From Clostridiales bacterium (GTDB taxonomy: Bacteria; Bacillota; Clostridia; Christensenellales; Borkfalkiaceae): a stretch of 64,000 nt of DNA. Location: positions 186,001-250,000 of the forward strand of contig SVIG01000001.1 of assembly GCA_015071005.1 (NCBI GenBank), given 5' to 3'. Below, piece after piece: positions 8,594 to 17,266 of the stretch. Under the pieces are notes generated by a model that worked only from the letters and a program-made list of their open reading frames with translations, made no database searches and was not told where the DNA came from. Each line of letters opens with the position of its first letter. Position 1 is the stretch's first letter. A program made the translations under genes and the position numbers.

Positions 8594-9532
8594 TTATTCC
8601 CAAATTTCACGAGTGATGGATAAAATCTCGTCGGGAGTTTGCGCTTGAAAAAGTCTATCCTTAAACGCCGCCGCGCCGCGCGTACCTTTCACGTAAAACG
8701 CCGCCATCTTGCGCATAAACACCGTCGTAAAGCGTTCATCGCATACCTGCCTCGTCCATTTCATTTGTTTTTCAAACATTTCTTTGCGACTTTCCGTAGG
8801 CGTACCCGTCAACGCGCAAAAAATTTGCGGATCAAATAGCGCCGCGCGCGCGACCATTACGCCGTCCGCACCCGTTTCCTTCATTAACCTTTCAGCGTCT
8901 TCGTTAGAGAACACGCCGCCGTTGGCCATCACAGGAATTTTAACCGCATTTTTCGCTTTTGCAATTTCAGCAAAGTTCACGTCACCTGCGTAAATTTTAT
9001 CCTTCGTGCGTCCGTGAATGGTAATAAGGCTCGCCCCTGCGCCTTCCATACGCTTGGCAAATTCTTCCGTGACAAGTGAATCTTCGTTAATCCCTATGCG
9101 AAATTTTACGGTGATTGTTTTGCCGCTTTTCACGCATTCCTTAACGATTTTCTCCGCAAGCTTAGGATTTTCTAAAAGGGCGCTGCCTTCCCCGTTTTTA
9201 TAAATTTTCGGTACTGGACAGCCCATATTGATATCTATGATCGGAAAGGGCGCAAGCGCTTCATTTTCGCAAGCCATACGCATAATTTCAGGCTCACTTC
9301 CAAAAATTTGCGCCGCACAACCCCCTTCGCGCTCGTCAGTATATAAAAGCTCTTTGGTGTTTTCACTACCGTATTTCAAGCCCTTTGCGCTTACCATTTC
9401 CGTATAGCACAACCCTGCGCCGTAACCCTTGCAAAGTCTACGGAACGGATAGTTGGTATACCCCGCCAACGGCGCAAGAAATACGTTGTTATTAAGTTGT
9501 ATTTCCCCTACGCGAATTGGCGTTAAACGCAT
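8594..9532 (-). CDS. dusB: tRNA-dihydrouridine synthase B (Dus family)
   Basis: A 312-aa FMN-dependent TIM-barrel enzyme that reduces uridine to dihydrouridine in the D loop of tRNA. It shows LAPLAGYTNYPFR at the N terminus, DINMGCPVPKI with the catalytic Cys normally found one turn later, FRIG, TIHGRTKDKIY, MANGGVFS and DGVMVARAAL. The ATG follows AAGGGGGCAGGT, a ribosome site shared by several genes in this window. It lies 16 bp after yabN in the same direction, so YabM-like, yabN and dusB form one unit. The substitution position on tRNA is inferred from family resemblance to bacterial DusB. Confidence 0.93.
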   Translation of the reverse strand: MRLTPIRVGEIQLNNNVFLAPLAGYTNYPFRRLCKGYGAGLCYTEMVSAKGLKYGSENTKELLYTDEREGGCAAQIFGSEPEIMRMACENEALAPFPIIDINMGCPVPKIYKNGEGSALLENPKLAEKIVKECVKSGKTITVKFRIGINEDSLVTEEFAKRMEGAGASLITIHGRTKDKIYAGDVNFAEIAKAKNAVKIPVMANGGVFSNEDAERLMKETGADGVMVARAALFDPQIFCALTGTPTESRKEMFEKQMKWTRQVCDERFTTVFMRKMAAFYVKGTRGAAAFKDRLFQAQTPDEILSITREIWE

Positions 9533-9548
9533 ACCTGCCCCCTTCGTT

Positions 9549-10982
9549 TTACTTTAACTGCGCTTTTGCACGGACGTAATATTCGTCCCATTCTTTCTCA
9601 GAAAGCGCAGTGACAACCTTCCCATCGTCAAGCGCGAGTTTTTCCGCCGCCGTGAAGCGTTTTGCGAACCGCTCCGCGCTTTCTTTAAGCGCTTTTTCGC
9701 AATCGCAGCCCGCCTTTCTACCCACGTTGACCACCGCAAACAACACGTCGCCAAGCTCCTTTTCCGCTTCGATATTTTTTCCTGCTTTATACGCCGCAAA
9801 AAATTCGTTCAGCTCCTCTTGAATACGATTTGCCGCGGCTTCCACGCTTGCAAAGTCCATTCCTGCTTTCGACGCGCGTTTGCCAATCTTTTGCGCACGC
9901 ATCGCCGCAGGGAAGCACTTGGGCACGTCGTTTACCGAGTCCCCATACGTAATTTGATGTTTTTCGGTCATCTTGTTCTTTTCCCAAACGGAAAGCGCGC
10001 TTTCCCCGTCCGTCGCCTTATCCGCACCGAAAACGTGGGTATGGCGAGTGATGAGCTTCGTGCAAATGCCGCTGACTACGTCGTTGAGATCGAACGCACC
10101 CTGTTCCTCTTTCAAAACCGCGTGGAACACCGCTTGCATCAAGATATCCCCAGCCTCTTCGAGAATCTTCTCATCGTCGTCGCAATCGATTGCGTCCACA
10201 AGCTCGTACGATTCTTCCACCGCCGACATTTTAATGCTCTCGTTCGTTTGTACGCGATCCCAAGGACAACCGTTCGGCGCACGCAAACGCATAATAATTT
10301 CTTTCAAATCCTCTATCCCAAAACGGGTTTTTTCGAGCAGTTCCATTTCTTCAATCGCAACCGCCGACGTATAATCGTATTCCTTTTGTCTATCGAGCTC
10401 CCAAAGACTGATTTTCTTGCGCTTACCGCCGCAAAGATAATAAACCTTCAAGTCCTCGCCAAACCGATTGCCAAGCGCGAGCTTACTATCCGAAGCAAGC
10501 CCTCTATCGTCCAAATCATACACGATCAAGGGCAGCGCAACGTCGCCACTCGCCGTTTTTTGCGTCAATTCATAAGCGGAAATAGCGGTATACGAACAGC
10601 TCTTAAACCCAGCCGCGCGCACAAGCGCCGTTGTCTTGGATACGCCGTCGATAATTTCCACTTTTCCGCGCAAACGTTTCAAAAGCACTTTCACCGACGT
10701 ATCTTCCGTCGCCGCGCCGTCCACAAGATACACCGCGTCTGCCCCTTGCTCCGTCACCGCTGTCGCGAGCTTCTTTGCAAGCGCGCCAAAATTTGTGCTC
10801 GTCTCGTACACGGTATCGAGTGTCACGTGCGGAACGCCCAGATCCAACACCGTTTCATACGAGCGGGTATGCGCCGTCCGTACCACGATTTTGCGGTTTT
10901 CTTTCGCCGCGTCCAAAATTGCTTGTTCGCCGCGTTTTGTCAAATCTCCCTTTTCCACACCGAGACCGATTACCGTAATCAT
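9549..10982 (-). CDS. yabN: YabN: tetrapyrrole-methylase-like domain fused to MazG pyrophosphohydrolase
   Basis: A 477-aa protein of two parts. Residues 1 to about 215 form a SAM-dependent tetrapyrrole-methylase-like domain (MITVIGLGVEKGDLT..., YLVDGAATEDTS). Residues about 235-477 hold two MazG units: the first has GCPWDRVQTNES, EESYELVDAID and EEAGDILMQ, and the second has EELNEFFAAYK and KELGDVLFAVVN. MazG hydrolyses nucleoside triphosphates to monophosphates and pyrophosphate as a house-cleaning or stringency activity. The same fusion next to a YabM flippase occurs in Bacillus subtilis. The start ATG is 6 bp after the upstream gene. Confidence 0.93.
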   Translation of the reverse strand: MITVIGLGVEKGDLTKRGEQAILDAAKENRKIVVRTAHTRSYETVLDLGVPHVTLDTVYETSTNFGALAKKLATAVTEQGADAVYLVDGAATEDTSVKVLLKRLRGKVEIIDGVSKTTALVRAAGFKSCSYTAISAYELTQKTASGDVALPLIVYDLDDRGLASDSKLALGNRFGEDLKVYYLCGGKRKKISLWELDRQKEYDYTSAVAIEEMELLEKTRFGIEDLKEIIMRLRAPNGCPWDRVQTNESIKMSAVEESYELVDAIDCDDDEKILEEAGDILMQAVFHAVLKEEQGAFDLNDVVSGICTKLITRHTHVFGADKATDGESALSVWEKNKMTEKHQITYGDSVNDVPKCFPAAMRAQKIGKRASKAGMDFASVEAAANRIQEELNEFFAAYKAGKNIEAEKELGDVLFAVVNVGRKAGCDCEKALKESAERFAKRFTAAEKLALDDGKVVTALSEKEWDEYYVRAKAQLK

Positions 10983-10988
10983 GCTTCT

Positions 10989-12338
10989 TTACTCCTTTTT
11001 TCTCTTACTTACGATTAAATTATATAATAAATCGAGCAAAAAAGCAATCAAATAACACACGTTTGTCGCATACGCCATTCCATAAACGGACGTATTGGGA
11101 TCGCGCAGCCACCAGGAATACAGCGCCGTTTTGACCGTGACGGCTATAAGCATAGAAAGAGCGGCAAATTGCGGTTTTCCCTGCGCCGTCAAGCACGCCG
11201 AAAGGGTTTGCACCAACGAGAGCAACAGCGCGCTCACCGAAAAAATTTGAATAAGCTTGACAAGGGTGACAAGCTCATCCCCCTTCAACGACCGAAAAAT
11301 GATTTTCGCAGCAGGCTCGGCGAAAAAATAAAGCCCAAGCGCCGAAGGAAGCGCGACCGCTATCGTCACCAACAGCGAGAAATAAATTCGTTTTCGAATA
11401 CTCCTTCCGCCCCGTTTCCCCACCGCTTTCGCGCTCACCGTCGCAACGGCAGGCACACTCGCCGCCGCAATCCCATAGCAAATGGAAACGGGCAAATTGA
11501 TTACCGTCACCGCGCCGCCTGAAAACAGCCCGAACAGCGCAACGGGGTCGCTTGCATACGCACCCAAAAACCGCGGCACGAGCACACTATCCAAAAGCCC
11601 CGAAAGGGGGATTAAAATCGAGCTAAACGTGACGGGTATACTCAATCGTAAAATGGATTTCATCGCGACCCTGCCCCCGTCGTTTGTCTTTTTTATCCCT
11701 TTTTTTGCCCTTTTATAAAAGGCGAGCATTAAAAAGAGTGCGACAAGCTCGGAAATGGATACGGCGAGCAGCAAAAAAGCGACCGCCCTTGCTACGTTAT
11801 CACGAAAGAGATAGGCAAACAAAAGCCCTACGCCCACCTTTACCGCTTGTTCGGTGATTTCGGAAAGGGCGGTGGGGTGCATTTTATTCCTGCCTTGAAA
11901 CCAACCGCGAAAAACGGAAATTGCCGAAACGAGCAAAACGGACGGCGCGAGCGTGAAATATCCTGCCGTGATTTCCCTTGCGCCCTGCGCGCGCGCTAAA
12001 AAGGGCGCAATTATACACATCAACACCGTGCCGCAAAGCCCGATAATTAGAAAAAGCTTCATCGCCGTTTTGAAAAGCGGTCTATCCGACTCTCCTTTTC
12101 CGAGCTTTTCCGCGGTTAGCTTAGAAATGGACGCAGGAATCCCCGTTGCGGAAACGGTCAAGAGCAAGCAATAGACGGGATAAACCATTTGATATAGACC
12201 GATCCCGTGACTACCGATTACGTTTGTTAAAGGAATGCGATATATCGCGCCCAAAATTTTGGCGATAAAGCCGCCGACCGCAATCCACGCCGCGCCCTTC
12301 AAGAATGCGCCTTTGCCTTGTTTTTTTGCTTTTTCCAT
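10989..12338 (-). CDS. Polysaccharide/lipid flippase of the MOP superfamily (YabM/SpoVB-like)
   Basis: A 449-aa polytopic membrane protein. FLKGAAWIAVGGFIAKILGA and IYRIPLTNVIGSHGIGLYQM at the N terminus and GIPASISKL are typical of the SpoVB/YabM branch, which moves lipid-linked glycan precursors or lipid II-type substrates across the membrane. The loop with FRGWFQGRNKMHPTA is also a SpoVB-family hallmark. It is the first gene of a unit with yabN and dusB, matching the yabM-yabN order of B. subtilis. The ribosome site is GGTGGGGGGT, richer in G than usual. A sporulation role cannot be concluded from this alone. Confidence 0.88.
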   Translation of the reverse strand: MEKAKKQGKGAFLKGAAWIAVGGFIAKILGAIYRIPLTNVIGSHGIGLYQMVYPVYCLLLTVSATGIPASISKLTAEKLGKGESDRPLFKTAMKLFLIIGLCGTVLMCIIAPFLARAQGAREITAGYFTLAPSVLLVSAISVFRGWFQGRNKMHPTALSEITEQAVKVGVGLLFAYLFRDNVARAVAFLLLAVSISELVALFLMLAFYKRAKKGIKKTNDGGRVAMKSILRLSIPVTFSSILIPLSGLLDSVLVPRFLGAYASDPVALFGLFSGGAVTVINLPVSICYGIAAASVPAVATVSAKAVGKRGGRSIRKRIYFSLLVTIAVALPSALGLYFFAEPAAKIIFRSLKGDELVTLVKLIQIFSVSALLLSLVQTLSACLTAQGKPQFAALSMLIAVTVKTALYSWWLRDPNTSVYGMAYATNVCYLIAFLLDLLYNLIVSKRKKE

Positions 12339-12383
12339 ACGTACCCCCCACCGCCTTATTATGGGGATAAACGTTATGAAAAA

Positions 12384-12430
12384 TACAAAAATCAGGGCTG
12401 TCGCCTTTCGGCGACAGCCCCTTTTTTCTT
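12384..12430 (-). terminator. Terminator after the large lipoprotein gene
   Basis: An 11-bp GC-rich stem (12395-12405 with 12410-12420) closes a GAAA tetraloop on the minus strand, followed by a T-rich stretch. A T run on the other strand allows weaker use in the plus direction. Confidence 0.8.
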
Positions 12431-12472
12431 AAAACTTATGCAGTTTTATTTAGCGATTATGCTTTTTAAGCA

Positions 12473-15097
12473 TTATGCAACGTAGGAAATAACCCAATTG
12501 TCCTTGGTCGTAGCAGCTACGTAGAAAGAAAATTCTTCTCCTTCTGCAAGCGTAACGGAGAACGTATCGCCATTTTCGTTTGCGTAATAGTCAATGAAAG
12601 GATTGCTGTTCCAATCAGTTTCATAAGCTTCAGCTTCCCAAACGCCAACCCCTGCAGGAACGGTGAAGGTATACGTGCCAGCTTTTTCTGCCGTGAAAGT
12701 GTATTTGTCAACCCAACAATTGTTATCCGTCGTGGTTACGTTGATCGTACCTTCAATACCCAAGCTTTCGCCGCCTTCTTCACCACCTTCTTCACCGCCT
12801 TCACTGCTTTCAACTACAGCGAACCAGAAGTTCATATTCATACTCGACATAGGATGAACATAGCCAATTTCCGCTGCGTTCATACCCGCATAGTAGTTAC
12901 CCGTGCCCGTAAGATTGAAGAAGTCTGCCGTTATGGATCTAACCATTTCAACCGTTATTGCACCATTCGAAGAAATCGTATAGGAAATCAACATCGAATA
13001 TTGATTATCTAATGCGTAAGGATCCGTCGAGCTGCTGATGAAAGCAAGTTTTTCTGCCTTATTTACAATAAGGTACAAGCCAGCATTTTCATCATAGTAG
13101 AGCTCACTTGCAAAATCTACTTCGGGTTCTACCGTAGGAGCGTCTACTTTTACGCAGTCTTGCATGTCAAGCTGTAAACCGTAGTTTGCCGTGATAGCAA
13201 GATAGATGTTCATTTCGTCGCCAGATACGTAGGTCCAGGAAAGACCCGTTGCTTCCGTATATTCATAGCTGAATACTGCAGACTTGTTTACAGTGGTTTG
13301 CGTGCTCCAGCTGTATTCTGCTTTGTCAACTGCTACCGTACCGCTCATCGCGCCTTCAGAAGCAGGCGTGAACGCAAGCGAAGCAACCTTGGATCCATTC
13401 CAATCGTAAACTTCATAGTAGCCGCTAAGGATATCCGCAACGGAAGGAGCTGCTTCTACCGTAATAACAAACGTATCGGTAAGCCCTTCTACAACCGTCG
13501 AAGTAACCGTAACGGTGTACGTGCCAACAACGTTGGAAACGAAAGACGTAAAGTATTCGCCTGCCGTAAGCGTAGCGTCTTCGCTATCTACCGTCATCGT
13601 ATGGCTATTATCCGTATAATCGTCGGTCGTTGCGTAGATGTCTACTTGTACGCCTGCATATACCGTAATTTCGTTTACTTGATTCATATTGCTGTTATAA
13701 GCATACGCGTTGATGTACGTAGGATCTTTCGCCGCAATTTTTACGGTAAGCGTCTTTTCCGCTGCGCCGATCTTAACGCCTACGGTGAATTCGCCTACTT
13801 GTTTCGCCGTCATAGCAATACCGTTTAACGTAGCAACATCGTTGTCGTCGTAATTGTTCGTAGCCGACAAAGCGATTCTGCTATCAAAAGATGCCCATTC
13901 AACGACTTCGCCGTTAATCGAGAATACGGGTTCGTTGAAGGAAGAAACCGCACCTTCGGATAATGCAACTTCAAAGTTTACGCTGTCGCCTGCGCGCAAT
14001 TCAAGAACTGCACCGCTTTCAACCGCTGCGCCGTCTTTGCTCATCGTGAAATCGGTCGCATATACAGATTCCGCCGAATACGCATTTTCCGTAGGCAATT
14101 CAACGCCGTCAAGTTCAACGTTTTGTTGGATAGCTACCGTGTAGGTGTTGTTAAACGTTGCTTCTTCATTTTTCACCAAAACGTCTGCCGTAGCCGCGGG
14201 AACGCCGTTTTCTTCATCCGCAAGCGTTACTTCTTTCGTTTCTACCGTATAGAAGTCAGGGGAATACTTTTCCGTGCTAACGCTAAGCATTTCAATATAA
14301 CCGTATTCAGACAACGTGAATACTACGTTCGTTTCATAAACGTAATATTCGGACATTCTGAGCGAGAACATATACATTTTTTGACCTTCAACTTCCATAG
14401 CCATTTCTTGGAAGCCGCAGTTTTCAATAACGTATTCAACGTTTGCAATCAACGTTGCGTCATTTGCAGTTTGTGCATCTTCAAGACATTGCTGATAGTA
14501 AGCATATTGTTCGCTTGCTATGTTGTAAAGATTGGAAACAAGCGCGTCAACCCCGTAATAGCTCGCATAATTACCCGTAATATCAGATACGTTGAAACCG
14601 TAACCATTCATCATGTCTTCGCTCGGTTCTTCATCATAAGGAGCTCCATTCTTTACTGCAAAAATGTCACCGTTTGCATCCAACGAGAACCAGCATTCTT
14701 TTTCTTCCGCGTATTCGTCTTCACCGGTCACTTCATTCGTGTAAACAAATTTGTCATTCAACGCATAAATAACACTCGTCGTGCTATCATACATCGACAT
14801 TTCCGGATCCGCATAAGTGGAAATGAGAGCACCTGCGCCGTGCGTTACTCTGCTTGCATAATCTTTACCGAATGCAATTGCACCTGCTACGTCGAGATCT
14901 TCGGGGATTTCCACGGGCTCGATTACTTCGCCGCCTTCGCCACCTTCGCTGCCTTCTCCTTCGCTTCCTGCGGGCGTTTCGCTCGTGATAGGATCGGAGG
15001 TGTTGTTGTCGTTGTCCTTATCCTTGCCGCCGCCACAAGCCGTGAACGCGCCAAGAACAAGCATCATAGACAATGCTAAATAGATACCTTTCTTCAT
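12473..15097 (-). CDS. Large lipoprotein with Ig-like domains, unknown function
   Basis: An 874-aa lipoprotein. The signal peptide ends in a lipobox (LGAFTACGGG), followed by a D/N/S/G/E-rich linker of about 50 residues. About 60-320 is a mixed alpha/beta region. From about 330 several bacterial Ig-like or cadherin-like beta domains follow (for example GEFTVGVKIGAAEKTLTVKI, VVGTYTVTVTSTVVEGLTDT). Near the C terminus an E/G-rich hinge (GGEEGGEEGGES) leads to a final pre-peptidase-like beta domain (YTFTAEKAGTYTFTVPAG). A strong AGGAGG precedes the ATG. It lies downstream of the hairpin array and has its own terminator. No enzymatic motif is seen; adhesion or ligand binding outside the cell is inferred. 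Confidence 0.8.
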   Translation of the reverse strand: MKKGIYLALSMMLVLGAFTACGGGKDKDNDNNTSDPITSETPAGSEGEGSEGGEGGEVIEPVEIPEDLDVAGAIAFGKDYASRVTHGAGALISTYADPEMSMYDSTTSVIYALNDKFVYTNEVTGEDEYAEEKECWFSLDANGDIFAVKNGAPYDEEPSEDMMNGYGFNVSDITGNYASYYGVDALVSNLYNIASEQYAYYQQCLEDAQTANDATLIANVEYVIENCGFQEMAMEVEGQKMYMFSLRMSEYYVYETNVVFTLSEYGYIEMLSVSTEKYSPDFYTVETKEVTLADEENGVPAATADVLVKNEEATFNNTYTVAIQQNVELDGVELPTENAYSAESVYATDFTMSKDGAAVESGAVLELRAGDSVNFEVALSEGAVSSFNEPVFSINGEVVEWASFDSRIALSATNNYDDNDVATLNGIAMTAKQVGEFTVGVKIGAAEKTLTVKIAAKDPTYINAYAYNSNMNQVNEITVYAGVQVDIYATTDDYTDNSHTMTVDSEDATLTAGEYFTSFVSNVVGTYTVTVTSTVVEGLTDTFVITVEAAPSVADILSGYYEVYDWNGSKVASLAFTPASEGAMSGTVAVDKAEYSWSTQTTVNKSAVFSYEYTEATGLSWTYVSGDEMNIYLAITANYGLQLDMQDCVKVDAPTVEPEVDFASELYYDENAGLYLIVNKAEKLAFISSSTDPYALDNQYSMLISYTISSNGAITVEMVRSITADFFNLTGTGNYYAGMNAAEIGYVHPMSSMNMNFWFAVVESSEGGEEGGEEGGESLGIEGTINVTTTDNNCWVDKYTFTAEKAGTYTFTVPAGVGVWEAEAYETDWNSNPFIDYYANENGDTFSVTLAEGEEFSFYVAATTKDNWVISYVA

Positions 15098-15172
15098 AAA
15101 TAAGCCTCCTTTTGCTTAATTTAATGTTTTTTTATTAAGATAAACCCTTTCGGGATTGTCTTTGGTAGGATA

Positions 15173-15427
15173 CATTGAAAAGCTTTGCTTTTCGTGAATT
15201 GCATTTCTGTGCAATGCGTGAATTGGCTATCGCCGTGAATTGAACGCTTCGCGTTCGTGAATTGCAAGGCTATGCCTTGCGTTATGGAATTATTTATATA
15301 TTTTTCCGCAACGAATTGCTTTTGGGAAAAGCAATTCAATTCACGCGCCGTTAGGCGCAATTCACGCCGACTTCGTCGGCAATTCACGTTCGCAGAACAA
15401 TTCACGTTTTCGTCAGAAACAATTCAC
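15173..15427 (-). repeat. Array of small hairpins joined by a conserved GTGAATTG octamer, in two inverted halves
   Basis: On the plus strand GTGAATTG occurs at 15194, 15218, 15235 and 15257. The reverse complement CAATTCAC occurs at 15337, 15358, 15380, 15398 and 15420. Between the octamers lie short spacers, each a different palindrome using the octamer's outer G or C: GAAAAGC-TTT-GCTTTTC, GCATT...AATGC, GGC-TATC-GCC, GAACGC-TTC-GCGTTC, GCAAGGC-TAT-GCCTTGC, GCGCC-GTTA-GGCGC, GCCGAC-TTC-GTCGGC, GTTC-GCA-GAAC and GTTTT-CGTCA-GAAAC. The centre holds an 11-bp hairpin, GAATTGCTTTT-GGG-AAAAGCAATTC. The spacer arms differ but always pair, so base pairing rather than sequence is conserved. It begins at the stop codon of the upstream minus-strand gene. 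Confidence 0.92.
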
Positions 15428-17263
15428 TTACAAATAATACAAACAGCCAAACAGCCATTGATCGGCTTCCGCACAATCAATCGTGGGAGAAAGATAGGTT
15501 TCCGCCCAACCGTTGCCGTCCATAAAATACCGTTGCGAAATCGCAAACTGCTGCAAGAAAATCTGCAGCTCCTTGGTCACGGGGAATACACCGTCCCCCA
15601 TTGCTACGTCCGCATAACCGAACGTTTGGAATAATTCTTCGGGACAGTTCAAGCAGTCCTTCGTACAAGTCGCGCAGTCTGCAATACATACGCCGCTTTG
15701 TATAGTTTGACCGGGATTCGCCGCCGATCCAAAAGGCGCCCCTACTTGCGCATGTTCACAAGTACAGCTATCCGAGCAGAAATACGAGAACCCTGACGCA
15801 CCGTTCAGAACGCTCCTATACCCTTCCAAGAAAAGCTTGTGGTTGCGGAGCTTGATATTGCCGTTCTCGTCTTTTACCGCAACGGACAACGCCTTATTCC
15901 CTGCCGATTCAATCAGGGTAAGGGGCCAATTCCCCGGACCTTGATATTCGGGAATGAAACGATTATTCATCGTAATCGTCGCATACAAGATCGGGCCGAA
16001 GCCGTCCGTCGTCGCATACTTAATCTCGTCGTAAAGATGATAGAATCCGTCGCCATTTGCGTATTTATCGGGATCGTAATACTTAAACATCGAGCCGTCG
16101 AAATAAGTAACGCCCTTGCTGTTGGTCACTTCGGGATAATGCATCGTACCGCTCGGCGTGTACTGCCCTAAAATATAACGCAAAATAGCCGAACCGCTAA
16201 ACATTCTATACGGCGTATGCAAATCTTTCAGCTGACCGTCCGTAAGATCTTGCAAAGTCGTCCAATCCATACTCGACAAGCCCGTCACCGACGTAAACGT
16301 GTCCATCGGCATGGAACGCAGCTCGCTAATTTCTTTAAGCAGCATTTCGTTCAGCTCGGTCGCTGCAATCAATTCCGTAGGATAGGTATCGTACGAGAAG
16401 GGCGCTTTGTAGCTGATTTGGAAACGCACCTTCACGGGATAATTCCCGTCGATTTCTTCCGCGCGGATCGCAAAAACAAATACTACCTGCCCATTTCCGT
16501 CTTCCGCGAAGTTGCTTTCGTCCATGTTAATTGCGTAAGAGAAGTTCTTGGTGAACGTACCGCTTGCGCCGCCGTCGTTGACCGTGAAAAACTCTTTACG
16601 CAAAACGTAGCTTTCGAACATTTCCATTTTAGGATTTACTTTGTCCGTATTGACGTCTACCCACGATTCAATCGTGTAAGTACCCGGTTTATTTGGCGCG
16701 TATAAGCAGTAAACCTTATCGTTCTTATTCTCAATTTCCACTTCGTAAACGCCTGCCTGCGAGACTTCGCGAGGCGACCAAGCGTCCTTACCTTCGCCGC
16801 CCGTGAATCGGCCTATACGGAAAAGGGTAATTTCAATGTCACGGTTTCCGTTCGTCGTTTTTGTCTTGTTGGTGTTATAAACGTAGTTAAATTTCGAAAC
16901 GTTTTCTTTGGGTACTTCCAAGGAAACCTGATAGTTCCCGTCCAAGCCCGTCACGCTCGCATAGCCGCTTTCATCAAACGGCGCTCTATGCACTTCTGCA
17001 ATCCCGTCCGTGCGCGTCCATTGCGCCACTACGCCGTACTTTTCCGCGGTCGTGAGCGGTTTTCCGTTGAACATCAACGTGACGGAGAAGGTTCTTTGAA
17101 TGGTTTCGCCACCTTCGCTCGTTTCACCGCCGCCGCTCGAGCTTTCCGAGCTTATGCCGCTTTGGTCGTTGGAAATACCCTTGTACTCCCCGCAACCGCC
17201 AAGCGCAAATATCATAAAGGTCATCAAGAACAGGAGTATATTCAAAAAGATTTTTTTGACCAT
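15428..17263 (-). CDS. Lipoprotein with Cys-rich C-terminal segment, last gene of the MoxR/VWA operon
   Basis: A 611-aa lipoprotein with a clear lipobox (FALGGCGEYKG), then a Ser/Gly/Glu linker. About 60-300 contains beta domains (one carboxypeptidase-regulatory-like, FSVTLMFNGKPLTTAEKYGV, and a pre-peptidase-like domain). About 310-480 is mostly unclassified. Near residues 505-560 lies a dense cysteine cluster (CSDSCTCEH, then CIADCATCTKDCLNCPEE). Its start is 3 bp after the VWA protein's stop, so it belongs to the operon and is probably the external partner or substrate of the VWA membrane proteins. The cysteines could bind metal or form disulfides. Function unknown. Confidence 0.78.
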   Translation of the reverse strand: MVKKIFLNILLFLMTFMIFALGGCGEYKGISNDQSGISSESSSGGGETSEGGETIQRTFSVTLMFNGKPLTTAEKYGVVAQWTRTDGIAEVHRAPFDESGYASVTGLDGNYQVSLEVPKENVSKFNYVYNTNKTKTTNGNRDIEITLFRIGRFTGGEGKDAWSPREVSQAGVYEVEIENKNDKVYCLYAPNKPGTYTIESWVDVNTDKVNPKMEMFESYVLRKEFFTVNDGGASGTFTKNFSYAINMDESNFAEDGNGQVVFVFAIRAEEIDGNYPVKVRFQISYKAPFSYDTYPTELIAATELNEMLLKEISELRSMPMDTFTSVTGLSSMDWTTLQDLTDGQLKDLHTPYRMFSGSAILRYILGQYTPSGTMHYPEVTNSKGVTYFDGSMFKYYDPDKYANGDGFYHLYDEIKYATTDGFGPILYATITMNNRFIPEYQGPGNWPLTLIESAGNKALSVAVKDENGNIKLRNHKLFLEGYRSVLNGASGFSYFCSDSCTCEHAQVGAPFGSAANPGQTIQSGVCIADCATCTKDCLNCPEELFQTFGYADVAMGDGVFPVTKELQIFLQQFAISQRYFMDGNGWAETYLSPTIDCAEADQWLFGCLYYL

Positions 17264-17266
17264 AGC

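Noticed and set aside
9819-11018. About 400-codon plus-strand frame across yabN
   Set aside because: yabN on the minus strand has both its methylase and MazG motifs intact, so the plus-strand frame is a shadow.
15173-15427. CRISPR array
   Set aside because: Repeats are only 8 bp and occur in both orientations; spacers are 9-16 bp palindromes; no cas genes are near.
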